Shown: positions 12,477-24,327 of the stretch, in pieces | Layout: every line of letters begins with the position of its first letter | Position numbering within the stretch: the first letter of the stretch is position 1 | NCBI GenBank assembly: GCA_002794775.1 | Contig: NBAY01000004.1 | Coordinates: forward strand, 620,001 to 684,000 | Direction of reading: 5' to 3' | Length of the DNA stretch: 64,000 nt | Source of the DNA: Porodaedalea pini | Taxonomy: Eukaryota > Basidiomycota > Agaricomycetes > Hymenochaetales > Hymenochaetaceae | Notes under the pieces: generated by a model | What the model saw: only the letters and a program-made list of their open reading frames with translations | Told to the model about the DNA's origin: nothing | The model's database searches: none | Program-made: the position numbers and the translations under genes

Positions 12477-13025
12477 GTGGGAAAGTCGCTTGGAGACCTC
12501 GTCCCGTCGACGACGAGCGATCCCTCCATGCACTCTCGTCGAACCGCCCTCCGTTTCAATCGTGTCCTCGACCACATCGCATCCGTGGTCTTGGATCTCA
12601 GATCGTCCTTGGTGTCACCTCTGTGCCGCCCATTCACCTTTTATCGTCCCCCGCCCTGTCGCCGGGCAAGGAAACCTTCATCTACGAGTCCCCCCGTGCC
12701 TCCTGCCACTGGCGGACATTCCTACACTCCCTCTTTGCCAGCATCATCCGTCGAGATTATCACGTCGCCCTCGGCGACCCAGTTCAACCCCTTCCTCAAA
12801 CACGAGCTCCAGCGTCTTCGCGACCTGGCTTATTCCCACAATCACAGCCTGCCTGACCTGCCCAGGCGTCCCCTCCCTAGGAACCCCAATATCGCCTGTG
12901 GACAACTCAACCCGTCCGCACCCGTATACATTCTGCAGACCCCTTCATCTACTTATCGTCCACCCCCTCAAAATCCACGTGAAGACTCAGTAGACTACTG
13001 GCTCTCCTTCCCTGCATCATACTAG
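12477..13025 (+). CDS. Hypothetical Pro/Ser-rich protein
   Basis: One uninterrupted frame of 182 codons, MGKSLGDLVPSTTSDPS to the stop. It is rich in proline, serine and arginine and contains a plausible amphipathic stretch NPFLKHELQRLRDLAYSHNH. I do not recognise a family and see no introns, unlike nearly all neighbours. It begins only about 50 nt from the divergent HDDC2-like start, so it would share that promoter. It may be a real small gene or a chance open frame in GC-rich DNA. Confidence 0.35.
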   Translation: MGKSLGDLVPSTTSDPSMHSRRTALRFNRVLDHIASVVLDLRSSLVSPLCRPFTFYRPPPCRRARKPSSTSPPVPPATGGHSYTPSLPASSVEIITSPSATQFNPFLKHELQRLRDLAYSHNHSLPDLPRRPLPRNPNIACGQLNPSAPVYILQTPSSTYRPPPQNPREDSVDYWLSFPASY

Positions 13026-13431
13026 ATACCTTGACATGGGTACTAGTTTATTATTTTAGTTTGAATTTTCTGTAGTTTACTATTTCTGGCAGTAGCCCGC
13101 TGCTTTGTGAGAGAGGGCATAGAGCAATTACAAAGTCAGTGGCACGTGATAACGACGCGCTAGCCTGCGTTGCTGAGTTTTTCGGAGTTTAGATACTGCA
13201 ACCTCGATGATCAAACCGACTTGCTTCCGAGACTGTCTCGATCGAAATTATTGATTTCAGTTCAGACCGATTCTCCACACCGCAGATCATAATGATGTCA
13301 TCCTCAGACCCAAATCTGGCGGGCGCTGGAGTATCGTCGAAATGCATTCTCTACTAGTACTACTGCCACACAGACTACAGACAACTTTACTTCGAAGCAT
13401 TTTCTTGAGACTACCTCGATTCTCTTTTGCT

Positions 13432-14959
13432 ATGGCTCCGAAACGCAAAAATATGTCGAGCTCATCCGAGTCGCTTTCTCCACTCAAGAAGCCTAGAAGT
13501 TATTCGGAACATTCGGAGGCGGGAGACTTTCCTGACTGGCCTGCGCCGCGAGCGCGGATGGACGGTGCAAGAGAGTTTATCAGAGAATGTGCCAGTGAAA
13601 GGCACTTTACGCTGCTCGTACCAGACAAAGATGGTACGTAGTGATCCACGTTCAAGACATATTCGCAAAATCGAGTTAATGCGTGTACGCACTGCAGCAG
13701 ACGGCCTCTCGTCAGGAAAAATCATACATAATACGCTCACATCTCTTGGTCTTGCCAAGGATCACATCAGAGTACACATGCTGAGCAAATCAGCATCCAT
13801 CTTCCAAGACTCAGAACGAGAGAAGATGGAGGCACACGGCGCAACGCGCATCATCGTCATGGACCAGGGTTCACGAGGCGGACCGCCTCTCGTTTCACCC
13901 GTTTCGGCAAATGGAGACGCTGTCCACACACTCATCATCGACCATCACGAGAGTGATGCGTTTCCGGACGGCGCACTCGCAGTCTCTGCGTGCCGCTCCC
14001 CTCCCATCGTTACCTCCTCACTCCTTACGTACCTCATCTGCATTCCTCTCCATCCGAGCGTGCGTGACGTCTGCGCAGTTCCCGCTCTACTGGGTGTATT
14101 TGGAGACCTGGGGCCGAGTGCGGTGAAATGGGCAGAGCCACCCTGGCCTGCGTACCTTGGAGACGTAACGAAGAAAGTGACAAAGAAGGCACTCTCGGAG
14201 GCGGTGAGCATGATGAACGCGCCAAGGCGAACAGCAGAGTATCAAGGTATATCGCTTCTTCCAAAACATAGGCTCATCAACTTTTGACATGCCTTGATAG
14301 TATACGACGCATGGGAGGCTATCGTCAAAGCAGACACCCTGCAGGAAATATCCACAAACCACACCTTCCTAGCCGCCCGCGCCCTTGTCAACGCAGAAGT
14401 CGAGCGGTGCACGCACGTAGCACCTAAGTTCTCGAAGGACGGACGCGTCGCACTTCTCCGCATACACAGCGGATTCCAAGTACATCCTGTAATCGCTACA
14501 CGCTGGGCAGGTCATCTGCGTGCGCGCAACCTGCAGCTCGTTATGGTCGCGAACGATGCGTACCACCCGTCCGGCGCGTACACAAATTTCTCATGCCGCA
14601 TTATCGCAGGTCTCAGGAAGTTGCCAGAGGCGGAACGGCCGAACCTCATTGAGATTTTGAAGGAGTTTGCAAGGAAGGGCTCAGACGAGGGTTTCCTTGA
14701 GCGCATTGGCGGCGACTTTGCGAAAGGGCATAAAGAGGCGACTGGCGGTGTCATCCTCACTGTAAGACCCTTGGCTTATATATCAGTTCAGACTGACAAG
14801 TCTCGGTACATGTAGTCCGACTTCGAGAAGTTCGCGCAGGCGATGGAGATCGGCGTGAAGTCAGATCCGTCGGATTTACCTAACAGGACACCAAATAAAA
14901 AGGCGATTGATTCTCAGCAGAAGACAAAGTTGACAGCTTTCTTCTCTCCAGCCAAATGA
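13432..14959 (+). CDS. DHH-family phosphoesterase with C-terminal PIP-like motif
   Basis: A DHH/DHHA1 phosphoesterase of the RecJ-like superfamily, metal-dependent enzymes cleaving phosphodiesters in nucleic acids or small phosphates. Four exons, 13432-13633, 13698-14246, 14301-14761 and 14816-14959, give 451 residues. Motif I is PDKDADGLSSG, motif II RIIVMDQGSRGG, motif III the signature IIDHHESDAFPDG (DHH), and motif IV GVFGDLG. The C-terminal half resembles DHHA1, with RWAGHLRARNLQLVMVANDA and a Gly-rich TGGV near the end. The last residues, QQKTKLTAFFSPAK, look like a PCNA-interacting peptide. The chosen start MAPKRKNMSSSS gives a nuclear-like, Lys/Ser-rich N terminus; an in-frame upstream ATG at 13342 would add 30 hydrophobic and basic residues resembling a mitochondrial presequence. 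A CACGTGA E-box at 13143-13149 lies about 290 nt upstream. Confidence 0.85.
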
Positions 14960-15202
14960 AAAAAAAACCTTGCATATTTGATCATTGCTCAAATAGGCAG
15001 CATACGACATAGCAGTTTGCACTGGGATGATAGTGACTTGAGGGACTGAGTAGGGTGTACAAATTGGACAAGAATACATGTAGCGATAGCATCTGTACGC
15101 AGATCATGTTAAAGATAGATACATTAGGCTATCTGACTCTGAGATGCACGTACCTAGTGTCGACGAGGAAAAGTAAATAAAGATAGCTCAAAAGCAAACT
15201 AA

Positions 15203-15808
15203 TCATTCCGCATATTCGACGACACCTCCAGCGTCTATTCGACCACGCGAGACCTTTTCCCCCTTCGCAAGCATCATATCCTCAATCGTTTTCAGGCTGC
15301 CATCGCTCGTCCCTTCTGTCGATTTGAACCAGCCGAGGTGGTCCGCGATAAGGTGCCTATAAACTATCGGATCAGACAACAAATCGAGCACACAAGTCGA
15401 CCCAATCACGCACTTGTTTTTACATTTTGGACAAGTTACGATGACGATTCCGCGCTCATACGCACGTTTCGTAAAGCCATGCGTCGAGCGCTCGGCACAG
15501 TCGGTGACCGTGCACGTGAACGTCAGCTGCAAGCGCGGCTCCTGCGGGTCGATCGTGCTCGATTCTGCAGATGAGGGCGACGGAACACTCGCGCTCGCTT
15601 CGGCTGCTCTGTGCGCAGACGTGTGTAGGCGCCGTGAGCGGGAAGTTGAGGCAGTTGCAGATGTCAGGAGCGGGCGGGCGGCGAGTCGCAGCCGAAACCG
15701 TAGTTGGACGGCAATGCTGGGCGAGAGGGAAGGATGGATGACCAGGAGGCTGCGTAATGGAGGCGGGATGCCCATGTTTTTGAATTTGAACAGACGAGAG
15801 GGCAGCAT
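15203..15808 (-). CDS. ZIM17: Zim17/Hep1 DNL-type zinc-finger mitochondrial chaperone
   Basis: Zim17 (Hep1, Tim15) binds matrix Hsp70 and keeps it soluble, supporting protein import and Fe-S assembly. Two exons, 15808-15414 and 15356-15203, give 182 residues. The N-terminal half is Arg/Ser/Ala-rich with no acidic residues, as expected of a matrix-targeting sequence (RLHTSAHRAAEA). The zinc-finger domain starts LQLTFTCTVTDCAERSTHGF; metal ligands are CTVTDC and CPKC, and the conserved block KHLIADHLGWF follows. The intron falls inside CPKCKNK/HLIADHLG. The start at 15808 is the first ATG in frame; open frame continues upstream without ATG. Confidence 0.92.
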   Translation of the reverse strand: MLPSRLFKFKNMGIPPPLRSLLVIHPSLSPSIAVQLRFRLRLAARPLLTSATASTSRSRRLHTSAHRAAEASASVPSPSSAESSTIDPQEPRLQLTFTCTVTDCAERSTHGFTKRAYERGIVIVTCPKCKNKCVIGSTCVLDLLSDPIVYRHLIADHLGWFKSTEGTSDGSLKTIEDMMLAKGEKVSRGRIDAGGVVEYAE

Positions 15809-16789
15809 TTTGAGAAATTTGAGCAAAGGATTGAAGAGATGTCGAGGAGGGAAGCAAATGAGCAAGCTGTCGAGTTGGCGCGGCAAATTCGGCAATATTA
15901 ATGGCGATCTGAGATCGACGACTCGGAAAGTGCCGCCGTATCACGAGCCCTCTTTGTAAGAATGTAGCTCTCTACTTCCATGATGTAGTTACATTCACAT
16001 ATTATGATCATACCTCGTCGCGATGAAAATATGCTCTTGCATCTCTGACACTAGTATTGAATTTAAAATCTGCAGGGAAAGTAATACAAAGCTGTCGGGC
16101 ACCGAGAGAGGAGATTCCTAGAAAGCTATTAAGTGACACAATCGCAATTCTCGTAGTTAACACCGGACAGTACTAGTACAATCGAGCTCACTTTCCCTGG
16201 AAGCAATGTATTAGACGTAAAGGATATATGGTCTGACGGTGAACCGGTGATATATGCAAATCAGCTACTGATGAGACATTGAGAGAGCCATTTCTTGCCG
16301 CTGCAGACTCCTCGTGCTTTGTACCAGCTAATCCCAGATGAAAATACCACGGTCTTAAATAAGTTCACTACGGTTCCAGCTTTCTTTGTCGATACAACTG
16401 GAGAAAATAGCCGGCGTCCGTGTGGGGAAGGGGGAGTTTTTGTGGATAAAACGTGGGACGAAATGAAAACGAGATCGGGCAGATGCAAGACAGATAAAAT
16501 CGCAGAATTTACTGTCTGACTGTTTGACAAGAAAGTGTTCAGTGTGTATAATATTTGTAAAGCCAACAAGTAGTAATATTGAGATTCAAGAAAGAACGCG
16601 TCTATTTTTTAAACTTTAATTGACATTCATGTGCACGTGATGTCAAAGCCAGACATCCAGTTTGAGTCCGCTCCATCCTGGTCCGAGTCTCCTACTTTGA
16701 TCTTCTACGTGCCAGCTAACCTACACTCCAACTGTGATCTAATACTATGGCGCACGTCTAAGATGGAAGATGGGCACAGAATCTCGTCT
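15809..16789. other. Intergenic region with E-box
   Basis: About 980 nt without a convincing gene. A CACGTGA E-box lies at 16634-16640, some 150 nt before the first F-box remnant, and is probably the relic of its promoter. Nothing else is recognisable. Confidence 0.5.
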
Positions 16790-18508
16790 ATGCAGAATCC
16801 TCGAGCCAGGCGAGACAGACGCGTGTCTTGGTGACCAGCCTGAGACTAGCTAAGGAACTCAAGAAGATGAAGACATATCCGGACGAGGAACATACTTCCA
16901 TTGATGCATTGGACATGCATTGCGCGAAGTATCTAATGTCAATACCCTTTGCTCAGATTCTTTGTTCGATGTCGGGTTTTGCATTGGGATACAAATATGT
17001 TATTTTTATAGTGTGCACAACATCAACCCACTCTTCAGCAACTTGTCCCGGAATGCTGTAGATGACGTGGTCTCGGCACTGCCAAGTCTTTGCACCATGA
17101 AGGAGGATCTTTGCAGTTTCTCACACATTGTTGGCAGTCGCATCGCGTGTCTTAGAGAGGAGCACAAATCGCAAATCCTAAATGCTGGAATCAACTCCCT
17201 TGACCCGAGCTACTGTCCCACATTTTCCTCCAAGCCTGCAGTTCAGACTCGGCTGGAGTACATCGTGCTTTCACTGTTACGCACGTCTGCCAAAGGTTTC
17301 GCTCAGTCCCGTTACATACACCTGCGATCTGGGCAACGGTTACGAATGATCTGTCTCGTTAGCATCAACAGTCCATATCAATGAAACGACACACTTCCAT
17401 TTCAGCGTGGATTCGTTTCTCGGTATCTCCGATTTTATCTCTATCATCGGTCCAGCTTGTGACCGATGGGGTTGGTTCACTTATTTTGCGCCAGTCGGAT
17501 TAAAGAGGATGCCGAAGAGGGCCATGAAGCCGATAAACAGCTGGCTTACTAGTAGCTGTCACTACACACTTGTCGCTCCCACGCCTCGATGGTTTACCTG
17601 TGTCGATTGATTACGCACGTCTCTCAGCGGAGCAGCTCTCAAATATCTTCTTCACGTCGTGGGTCACGCCCCAGCTAACTAATTTTCATGGTCAAGGCAT
17701 TCTGCTGTCTCTTTCATTCTCTGCCAGCCTGACAACATGCTCTCTGGACATCTGCAATGACAATTTCGATGAAGATCATGTTACCCTTTTTCTGCGACGA
17801 TTGGTTGGGCTGCAAAATCTGGTGAAGTTGACATTTCAGCTGGAAATAGTCAATGAACCAGAAGAGACAGTGCCGAATATGGAATATTTGCATGAACGCC
17901 CATCCCTTACCGCTCTCGAAGAGCTCTCAATAATACACAAGAGAAGCATAAATAGCTGCTACGGCTCGAGTCCCAAAGCTTACGACTCTACTCACGTATT
18001 GAAATACATTTTCACTCACATTGACATGCCGAATTTTGTGACTCCATCGTGCGAACTCCTTATCGAGGGGAACGTGTCGAGAAATTCCAAGAGGTGTTAC
18101 CAGACATCAGCAGGTGCAAAGACTTCATCGGCTTGTACTGAAGCATACTCGATGTATATGTACGTCTAGCAACTTTTGGCGGGACCACCTTGCTCCGTAC
18201 GTGATTGACGCGCCGTTGGGTCTGGGGATATTACTGCCCAAACTTTCGGGAGTACACCACTTGGAATTCGATGGTGACGCAGTCCTCGGCTGCGCACCAG
18301 AGAGCGAGTTTCCACTCCGATGGTTAACGTCCTTACTCTGCATGCGACCAGTGGAAACTTTGCATCTGATATGCTCGAGCACCTTCAGCTTGGCCAGAAC
18401 TGGGAGCACTTCAAGACACTGCGATTGAACGCGTACGATGGACCGGAGGGCTACCTGATAGCAATCCGTAGACTTTGGGCAACTCGTAATCTGGAGTTGA
18501 TTGAATGA
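16790..18508 (+). pseudogene. F-box/LRR-like protein pseudogene A
   Basis: This is a decayed copy of the Agaricomycete cyclin-like F-box family, whose members are substrate receptors of SCF ubiquitin ligases. Homology to the intact gene at 31196-32996 runs end to end. An exon-1 relic reads VTSLRLAKELKKMK; then NPLFSNLSRNAVDDVVSALPS, CLREEHKSQILNAGINSL, a shifted F-box segment, GLQNLVKLTFQLEIVNEPEE, and the terminal block RRLWATRNLELIE before the stop at 18508. The frame changes several times, notably around 17200-17400, 17520-17600 and 18100-18200, so no full-length product is possible. It lies in the left arm of an inverted duplication whose right arm holds pseudogene B. Confidence 0.8.
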
Positions 18509-19025
18509 AGGTGGTATGCGCTTATATTTAATAGATTTTCTGTGAGCCATCTTATATGAGCCTCTGAAGGCAGGTAGGACTCACATGTCCTGGTTGATTC
18601 AGGGCGTAAAAGTTGATATCCAATAAGTGTATGCGCAACGCACAATCTTGATATCCCAAGGTCTGCTATACATTTTTCTGCAACTGTAGGCGATGGCTTA
18701 AATTATACGCATAGGCATGGTCCGCTAGACATTAATATCACGCTATCGACGAGAATAATCAAACAAATTTGAAATCGCTGATGACAAACAAGATAGGGTG
18801 GGCGAGCGCTGAGAAGAGGGATACGTATTCTGGGACGTCGGGAGCAATAGAAACACAGAGGCAGTGTTGTTCTTGGTGCGAAGCACATGCGCACCGTAAG
18901 CTTGGAAACGGCGCCAGAAGGGAAGAAACTATTCTTGATAGCGTGCCGGCATGCGGCGTCTCTATAATGACAAGTTTTGGAGTTTCAATGACCATACAGA
19001 AACAGCGCCGAAGCTGCACATGCTC
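16790..19025 (+). repeat. Left arm of an inverted segmental duplication
   Basis: This arm holds F-box pseudogene A and about 500 nt of its 3' flank. The same content recurs in opposite orientation at about 27335-29590. Matching flank landmarks are GGTCTGCTATACATTTTTC, TTGAAATCGCTGATGACAAA and CAGCGCCGAAGCTGCACATG, which reappear reverse-complemented near 27700, 27600 and 27345. Similarity appears to stop at about 19025. Divergence between arms is moderate, so the duplication is not very recent. Confidence 0.75.
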
Positions 19026-20324
19026 GGGGCTAGTGGGCAGCGCAGATTAGTAAGTTTGAAGGGCGGTTAAGCGGACGGTCAGCCTCCGCCAAATCGGATT
19101 ATCGGAATAGGGCAAAAAGAGCAAAGAGGCCTAAGGTGCCTGTAGCGCCATCGGCCCGGGACTCATCATGCATCGGAGCATGCATGCGAAACCGACCCGG
19201 AGGGAAATTTAGAATATGAGTAAAAAAAATCAAATCAAAGCGCGCCAAGTAAAATAGAGCTCGACGCGGAAATCTGTTATATACTGTACGTTTTGAATCC
19301 TCGATGTGAAAAGGCTGCAGGGTCCCGAATCTTCTAGGGCCCGTCAGCGACAGCTCTCATTCAATCCGGGAACAGCATACGTACAACACATCATATCGAT
19401 ATAGCCGCTGGATACCGCACGCTGGTGGACTGCTTACAGACTGCGTCTCTGTCTCACTCTGAGTCTGACGTCTGGGGGTCACGGTGTTCCCGGGCCAAGG
19501 CCTAACATTGAGTTGTAAGTTGTAAGTTAGTGACTGTGGGTACGCACCAGTACTCCGGGCGCAAAATGCGTCGACTCGGATTGTGAAGCGGATATCTCGC
19601 TTATCAGGTGCTCTCCGTTGCCGTATGAGTATGTACTGTACTGTACTGTATGTATCGCTGCGCCTGCAATGATATTTGCAATTGAAATAGGATATTGGAG
19701 ACAGGGGTAAGGGAGCATATGCATGTGCATCGCGCCGCTCATGATCATTTTTTTTAAATCAGTTCAGATTAGCAGGAGACGGAGCATTCGCTCCGAAGCA
19801 CTAGCACTCGTCAGGGCGCTGTACTGACTCGGAGACGTTCCTGCAGTGCTTCATCGAAGACATGCCCTCAGATAGAATGGAAAGAAAAAGAAAAAAGAGA
19901 AAAGAAAGAGAGAAAAAAGATCCCACGAGGAAACGAATTGAGAGATTTCATCGACTTTCATTGCATTGCAGCTCGAGCATAGTAGGACCGAGCTACTTTT
20001 TCGTAGAAGTATCAATCACAAAGGGTAGCAGGGGGAAAGGGAGAGGAGGACGCACGCGCCAGGAGACAAGAAGAGCGGGGAGAGAGGAAGAGGTGAGGGG
20101 AAGGGGGAAGAAAGAGTGATAGATAGATAGATAGATATGGGCGGATGTAATAGATAGGAACGTAGGACATTACAGCGGGGTGAACCGCTCTATCTTAATA
20201 CAACCAACTGTACATCGACATCAAATTACACAAAACGCGCTGCGCCGCGACTCCAGACCAAGGGGAGGCACGAAGAAGGACAGACAACGGAGAGAAGAAA
20301 GAAGGAAAAGAAGAAGAACGCTGC
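18509..20324. other. Intergenic region: duplicated flank, then purine-rich DNA
   Basis: About 1.8 kb. The first 500 nt belong to the inverted duplication. From 19026 to 19860 I see no gene, only short repeats such as (CTGTA)n near 19632-19650. The last part is a purine-rich stretch described separately and the 3' side of the permease gene. Confidence 0.5.
19862..20138. repeat. Polypurine tract and GATA microsatellite
   Basis: The plus strand is dominated by A and G at 19876-19940 and 20030-20115 (AAAGAAAGAGAG and GGGGAAAGGGAGAGG types), ending in five or so GATA/TAGA repeats at about 20118-20138. Low-complexity DNA of this type can form triplexes or mark a 3' end; it lies just downstream of the permease stop codon. 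Confidence 0.7.
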
Positions 20325-22616
20325 CTAGAAAATGACAGCCGCGATCTTCTGCGGGATCGTCCGGGGCGGCTCCTCGGGGATCTCCGTCTCCTCCATCGTC
20401 GGGATGCCCGTGACGAAGTCCATCTCATGGGGCTTCCAGAACTTCGTGCGCCTGATGACCTTGTACCCGACGTACAGGATGAAGAACAGCGGGATGTTGA
20501 TGTACGCGACGAGGAAGTCGGACGCGTTGAAGTCGAAGAACACGTTGAACCCGTTGATGAGGATGAAGAGCACGCTCCAGAAGACGCCCCAATAGGAGAG
20601 GTACGGCTGCAGTCCGCTGTAGTATGCGCTCTTCGTGCGGTCGAAGCCCTGCGCCCGCTTGCCGCGGTCTGTGGAACGGAGAGTTTAGTCAAGGCTGTCT
20701 GTCCAATCAGCTGGTGTCGCGTAGACTTACAGAAGAAGATGAAGGTCAGGTTGGTGGAAAACCAGGTGAAGAAGCCGGCGACGGTCGTAAGGTTGACGAA
20801 CCAGCTGGTGGAGGGCATCCAAAGGTCAGAAAGAGGAATTAGGGGGAAATAGGCGCCAACTCACTTGAAGACCTGCTCGGACGACGACTGGACGTTCATG
20901 AACGCAAGGAATGCGAAGCAGCTCGTGAACAGCACGGACACAATCGGAAGTCCGTTCTTCGTGCAGTACGTGAATATCTTCGGCGCCTGGCCACGGACGG
21001 CCAAGCCATACAAGATACGCGACGAGCAGAACAAGAACGAGTTGCCCGCGGAGAACGCGCTCGTGAAGATCGCGCCGTTGATGACCGACGGGAGGACCTT
21101 GATGCCCGCGCGCGTGAACGCAATGACATACGGCGACTCCGCGGCGTTGCCCACGTCAGAGAGCAGGTTAGGGTCGTTGTACGGCACGAGCATGCCCGTG
21201 ATGAAGATGCCGAGCATGTAGAACAGGAGGATGCGGTAGAACACGCGCCGCACGGCCTTGGAGATGTTGCGCCGCGGGCTCTCGGTCTCCGACGCGGCGA
21301 TCGCAACGAGCTCCATGCCCTGGAAGGAGAACGCGGCCTGGACGAGCACGGAGAGCAGAGCCAGGAAGCGGCCCAGACTGACCTTGTCGCTTGACACCAG
21401 GTCGGATTGCGCGAGCGCGCCTGGGTGCTTCCAGTAGCGGAAGCCAATGCGGTCGTGGTCCGGTCCTCCGCCAAGGTCAACGACGAGACCAGTGATGATG
21501 AGACCCGTAATCAATAAGACTAAACGTTTAAAATTAAAATTAAAAGTTTAGCACCCCCGATAACCACGCCACGAGATGCACAAACATGTGGAACGCACTT
21601 TTGATGATCGAGAAGAAGAATTCGGATTCACCGAACCATCGCACCCCAATGATATTGATCAGACAGACGCAGACGCAAATAACTCCGGTGTATATCGGTG
21701 CGTGCGAGTTCTAGCAGAGAAAATGTAACTGTCAGCTTAGGTCGAATAGGAGCTCTGCAAGCCAACAACGCACGTCGGTGTCCCAGAAGGTCAGGAGAAT
21801 CTGAGCGGCAGTGACTTCGACGGGGACCGAGATGGCGTTCGACTACGTGAATGGGTCAGCATGCGACTTTCCGTTTCTTTTCCTTGGAACGTACGTAGAA
21901 GTAATTCCAGCCAACAGCAAAACCAAGTGCCGGGTCCACCCAACGGGCGGCAAAATGCGGGAAGGTACCGGAAACCGGAGCGTGTGCAGTCATCTCGCCG
22001 ACGGAGCATAGCGACCTTCGTGTTTTCAAAATCAAGTCGGTCAGAACCCCGATGATGCAAATGTATAGGACGAGAAACGCACGAGTATGCGACTGAGCCG
22101 ACGAGAGCATATGCCAGGAGGGCACCGAGGGGGCCCGCCAAGCGCAGCGCATTACCGGAACCAAGGAAGAGACCTGTTCCAAGTGTACCGGCAATCTACA
22201 CGACCAGGGAAAAAGTTGGAGTTAAGCATTCAGTTCGTTGGGCGCGGGCGGCGAGCACATGGTCACATGCACGCGGAAGCATACTCACAGCAATCCTGCG
22301 AATAGCAAGCGATCAGCATTCGAATTGTACAGAAACAGGGGTGCATATATTGGGAATGTGGGAAATAGGAGAGACATACATCTGAACATGGCGCTGTTTG
22401 AGCCTGCGCTGTACACGGTCGAGGTCGGCGGCGTCAAAGTGATAGCGCTCGTCCTCAACGACTGCAGGGCCCGTATACCGATACTTTTAGCCAGCCTGTT
22501 CTGCGAGGCAGAGACAGGTACTCACCGGCAGCATGGGCGGTGACGTCGCCGCCAAAGCCCTTCTCGAGGGAGACCTTGTCGCTGCTCGAACCCTCATCCT
22601 TCTCGTTGTACATCAT
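20325..22616 (-). CDS. Amino-acid permease (APC superfamily, YAT type)
   Basis: A plasma-membrane amino-acid/proton symporter of the fungal YAT family. About ten exons can be joined on the minus strand. The cytosolic N terminus, MMYNEKDEGSSSDKVSLEKG, leads to DRVQRRLKQRHVQM, then IAIAGTLGTGLFLGSGNALR (first helix with the family Gly-rich motif) and SVGEMTAHAPVSGTFPHFA. Later segments include FQGMELVAIAASETESPRRN, YNDPNLLSDVGNAAESPYV, SAGNSFLFCSSRILYGLAVR and a last cytosolic stretch KFWKPHEMDFVTGIPTMEE to the stop at 20325. One internal exon, 22295-22289, is only 7 nt. The start at 22616 is chosen because the charged tail typical of the family follows. The gene is intact and sits between the two arms of the inverted F-box duplication. 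Substrate range cannot be told from sequence. Confidence 0.92.
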
Positions 22617-24327
22617 CGTGGACGGTCGATGGACTGACTGCTCTAGCTGGGATGCCGAGAGGCGAGTCGTGTGCGGGGAGTGCCCGAGGGGAGGGGATGA
22701 AGGGAGGTGAAGAGGTAGGCCGGGGCGAAGCGGGTTGTTTATATACGGTGCAGCGGAGTCTTTGAGTTTGGAAGATAAAGGTGTACCTGCATCGAGATTT
22801 GTGTACATGTGTTGTCCTTATCGCGCCTAACGCACCGCAGCGACAATATTAATATTCATTCGTGCGAGCGGATCAACGAAGCTGATGCTCCGACGACCAA
22901 TCCAGGGTCATTCGTACTCGTCTCCCTACGGTTTAGCTCTCTCTTCTCTCTTCACGTCCCACCAGCGCAACCTATGCAATCTGCATTTGTATCGCGACTC
23001 TGCACTTTCTTTTTCTCTCTGAAAAAATTTAAACTCGAAGAGATCGGCTGTGGCGATGCTCGCATGCATATGCACATGCAAAGAGATAAAGAAAAGAACG
23101 TGACCTCTAGAACATGCACTTCCGGTAGCCGACGTGGTTAGTTTCTCTATGCTACTACTAGAAAAGCATCTTTCATTTCATGCAAATGCTTCATAGACAT
23201 CACTCGTACTGAACCTCTGCTAGCACCAAAGCCAGACTAGCCGCACCGCACCAGGACACGCTGATCTTCCGTTCATCTCAACCTAATCTGCTCAATTCAA
23301 TTCAATCCTTCCTGTGGGCCCAAAACTCCAAGTCGCTCCTCGCGCCCATCGTGAACTCTCTCCCTGCTCGTTTTTTTTTCGGGTTGGGCACGGATGACTT
23401 CACTCCGGTGCTTGACCTCCTGCTTTCCCGAGGCCGAGACCGAGACCGAAGCTTATCTTTGAAGACTCGATTCGGAAAAACGGTCCCATCCGAATTGCTG
23501 CCGGAAACGGGAACGGAGGACGCGCCGATCATGCCAGTGCAGATCTAAAAATGTCGATTCCTTGCTTACTAGGCTAGTCTTTTAGACCCTCGCAACACAA
23601 ACAAACAAACAATTTCTTTGCCATTGGTAAAGCTTGTTGGAATCATCGCACGGCTCTTGCTCCATTCTCCATTGGCTCTCCTCCACATCAAAAAATATCC
23701 TGACTTTTTGTTTCGGGGAAGGTTCTTTCGCAGGGTCGCGAAGAAACTCAAAAATGTGAACCCCCACCTCCCCTCTTCGCGCTGTCGTTGGCAAAAGGCA
23801 CACCGCAAGCTCCTGCATCCTAAAAGAAACTCGGAGTCGACGTGTGCTACATAGGTACGGTACGTATGTTGCGTATCTGCCCGCCTGCCGCTTTTCGTTT
23901 CTCCCATCCTTCCAGTTGTTCATCGATAGGCTCAGGCTCAGGCTCATCAGGGCACGCAGAACGCGCGAGCCTGCGTGACTGAACTCGCGGACTTCCATCC
24001 TCATTCCAATCAACCCTACCCTACCCTACGGACCACCCTAGCCAGCTTATCGCGGCCTCGCCTCCCTCCTGCACGTGAGCAACTAGATATGTAGGCCCAA
24101 CGATCTTTATTGCATTCCAGAGCCTGAGTTCCTGAATCCTGGATCCTGAATCCTGAGCCTGGCAATGCGCGCTTTACGCTGCTTCGCGTTCCCTGATGCT
24201 GGATGGAGCTGGAGCCGAAACCGACGGCGCAGGCGCAGGTGATGCGTAACTATGCTGTTATCTGTTGTACTTATCCTGATTTCCGACTCTTTTAATTGTC
24301 ATTAATATTGTCGGCGTCAGTGTCAGT
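22617..24327. other. Long intergenic region upstream of the permease gene
   Basis: About 1.7 kb with no credible gene. It should contain the permease promoter, whose TATA or factor sites I cannot pick out with confidence. Short tandem repeats such as GGCTCA near 23929-23946 and CCCTA near 24014-24028 are present. Confidence 0.5.

Noticed and set aside
20195..20818. 207-codon frame overlapping the permease
   Set aside because: It is low-complexity Ser/Arg-rich sequence in another frame of well-supported permease exons, joined across an intron.
20325..22616. Biosynthetic gene cluster around the permease and GH16 genes
   Set aside because: No synthase, cytochrome P450, transcription factor or other tailoring gene is near; the genes are ordinary housekeeping or transport genes.
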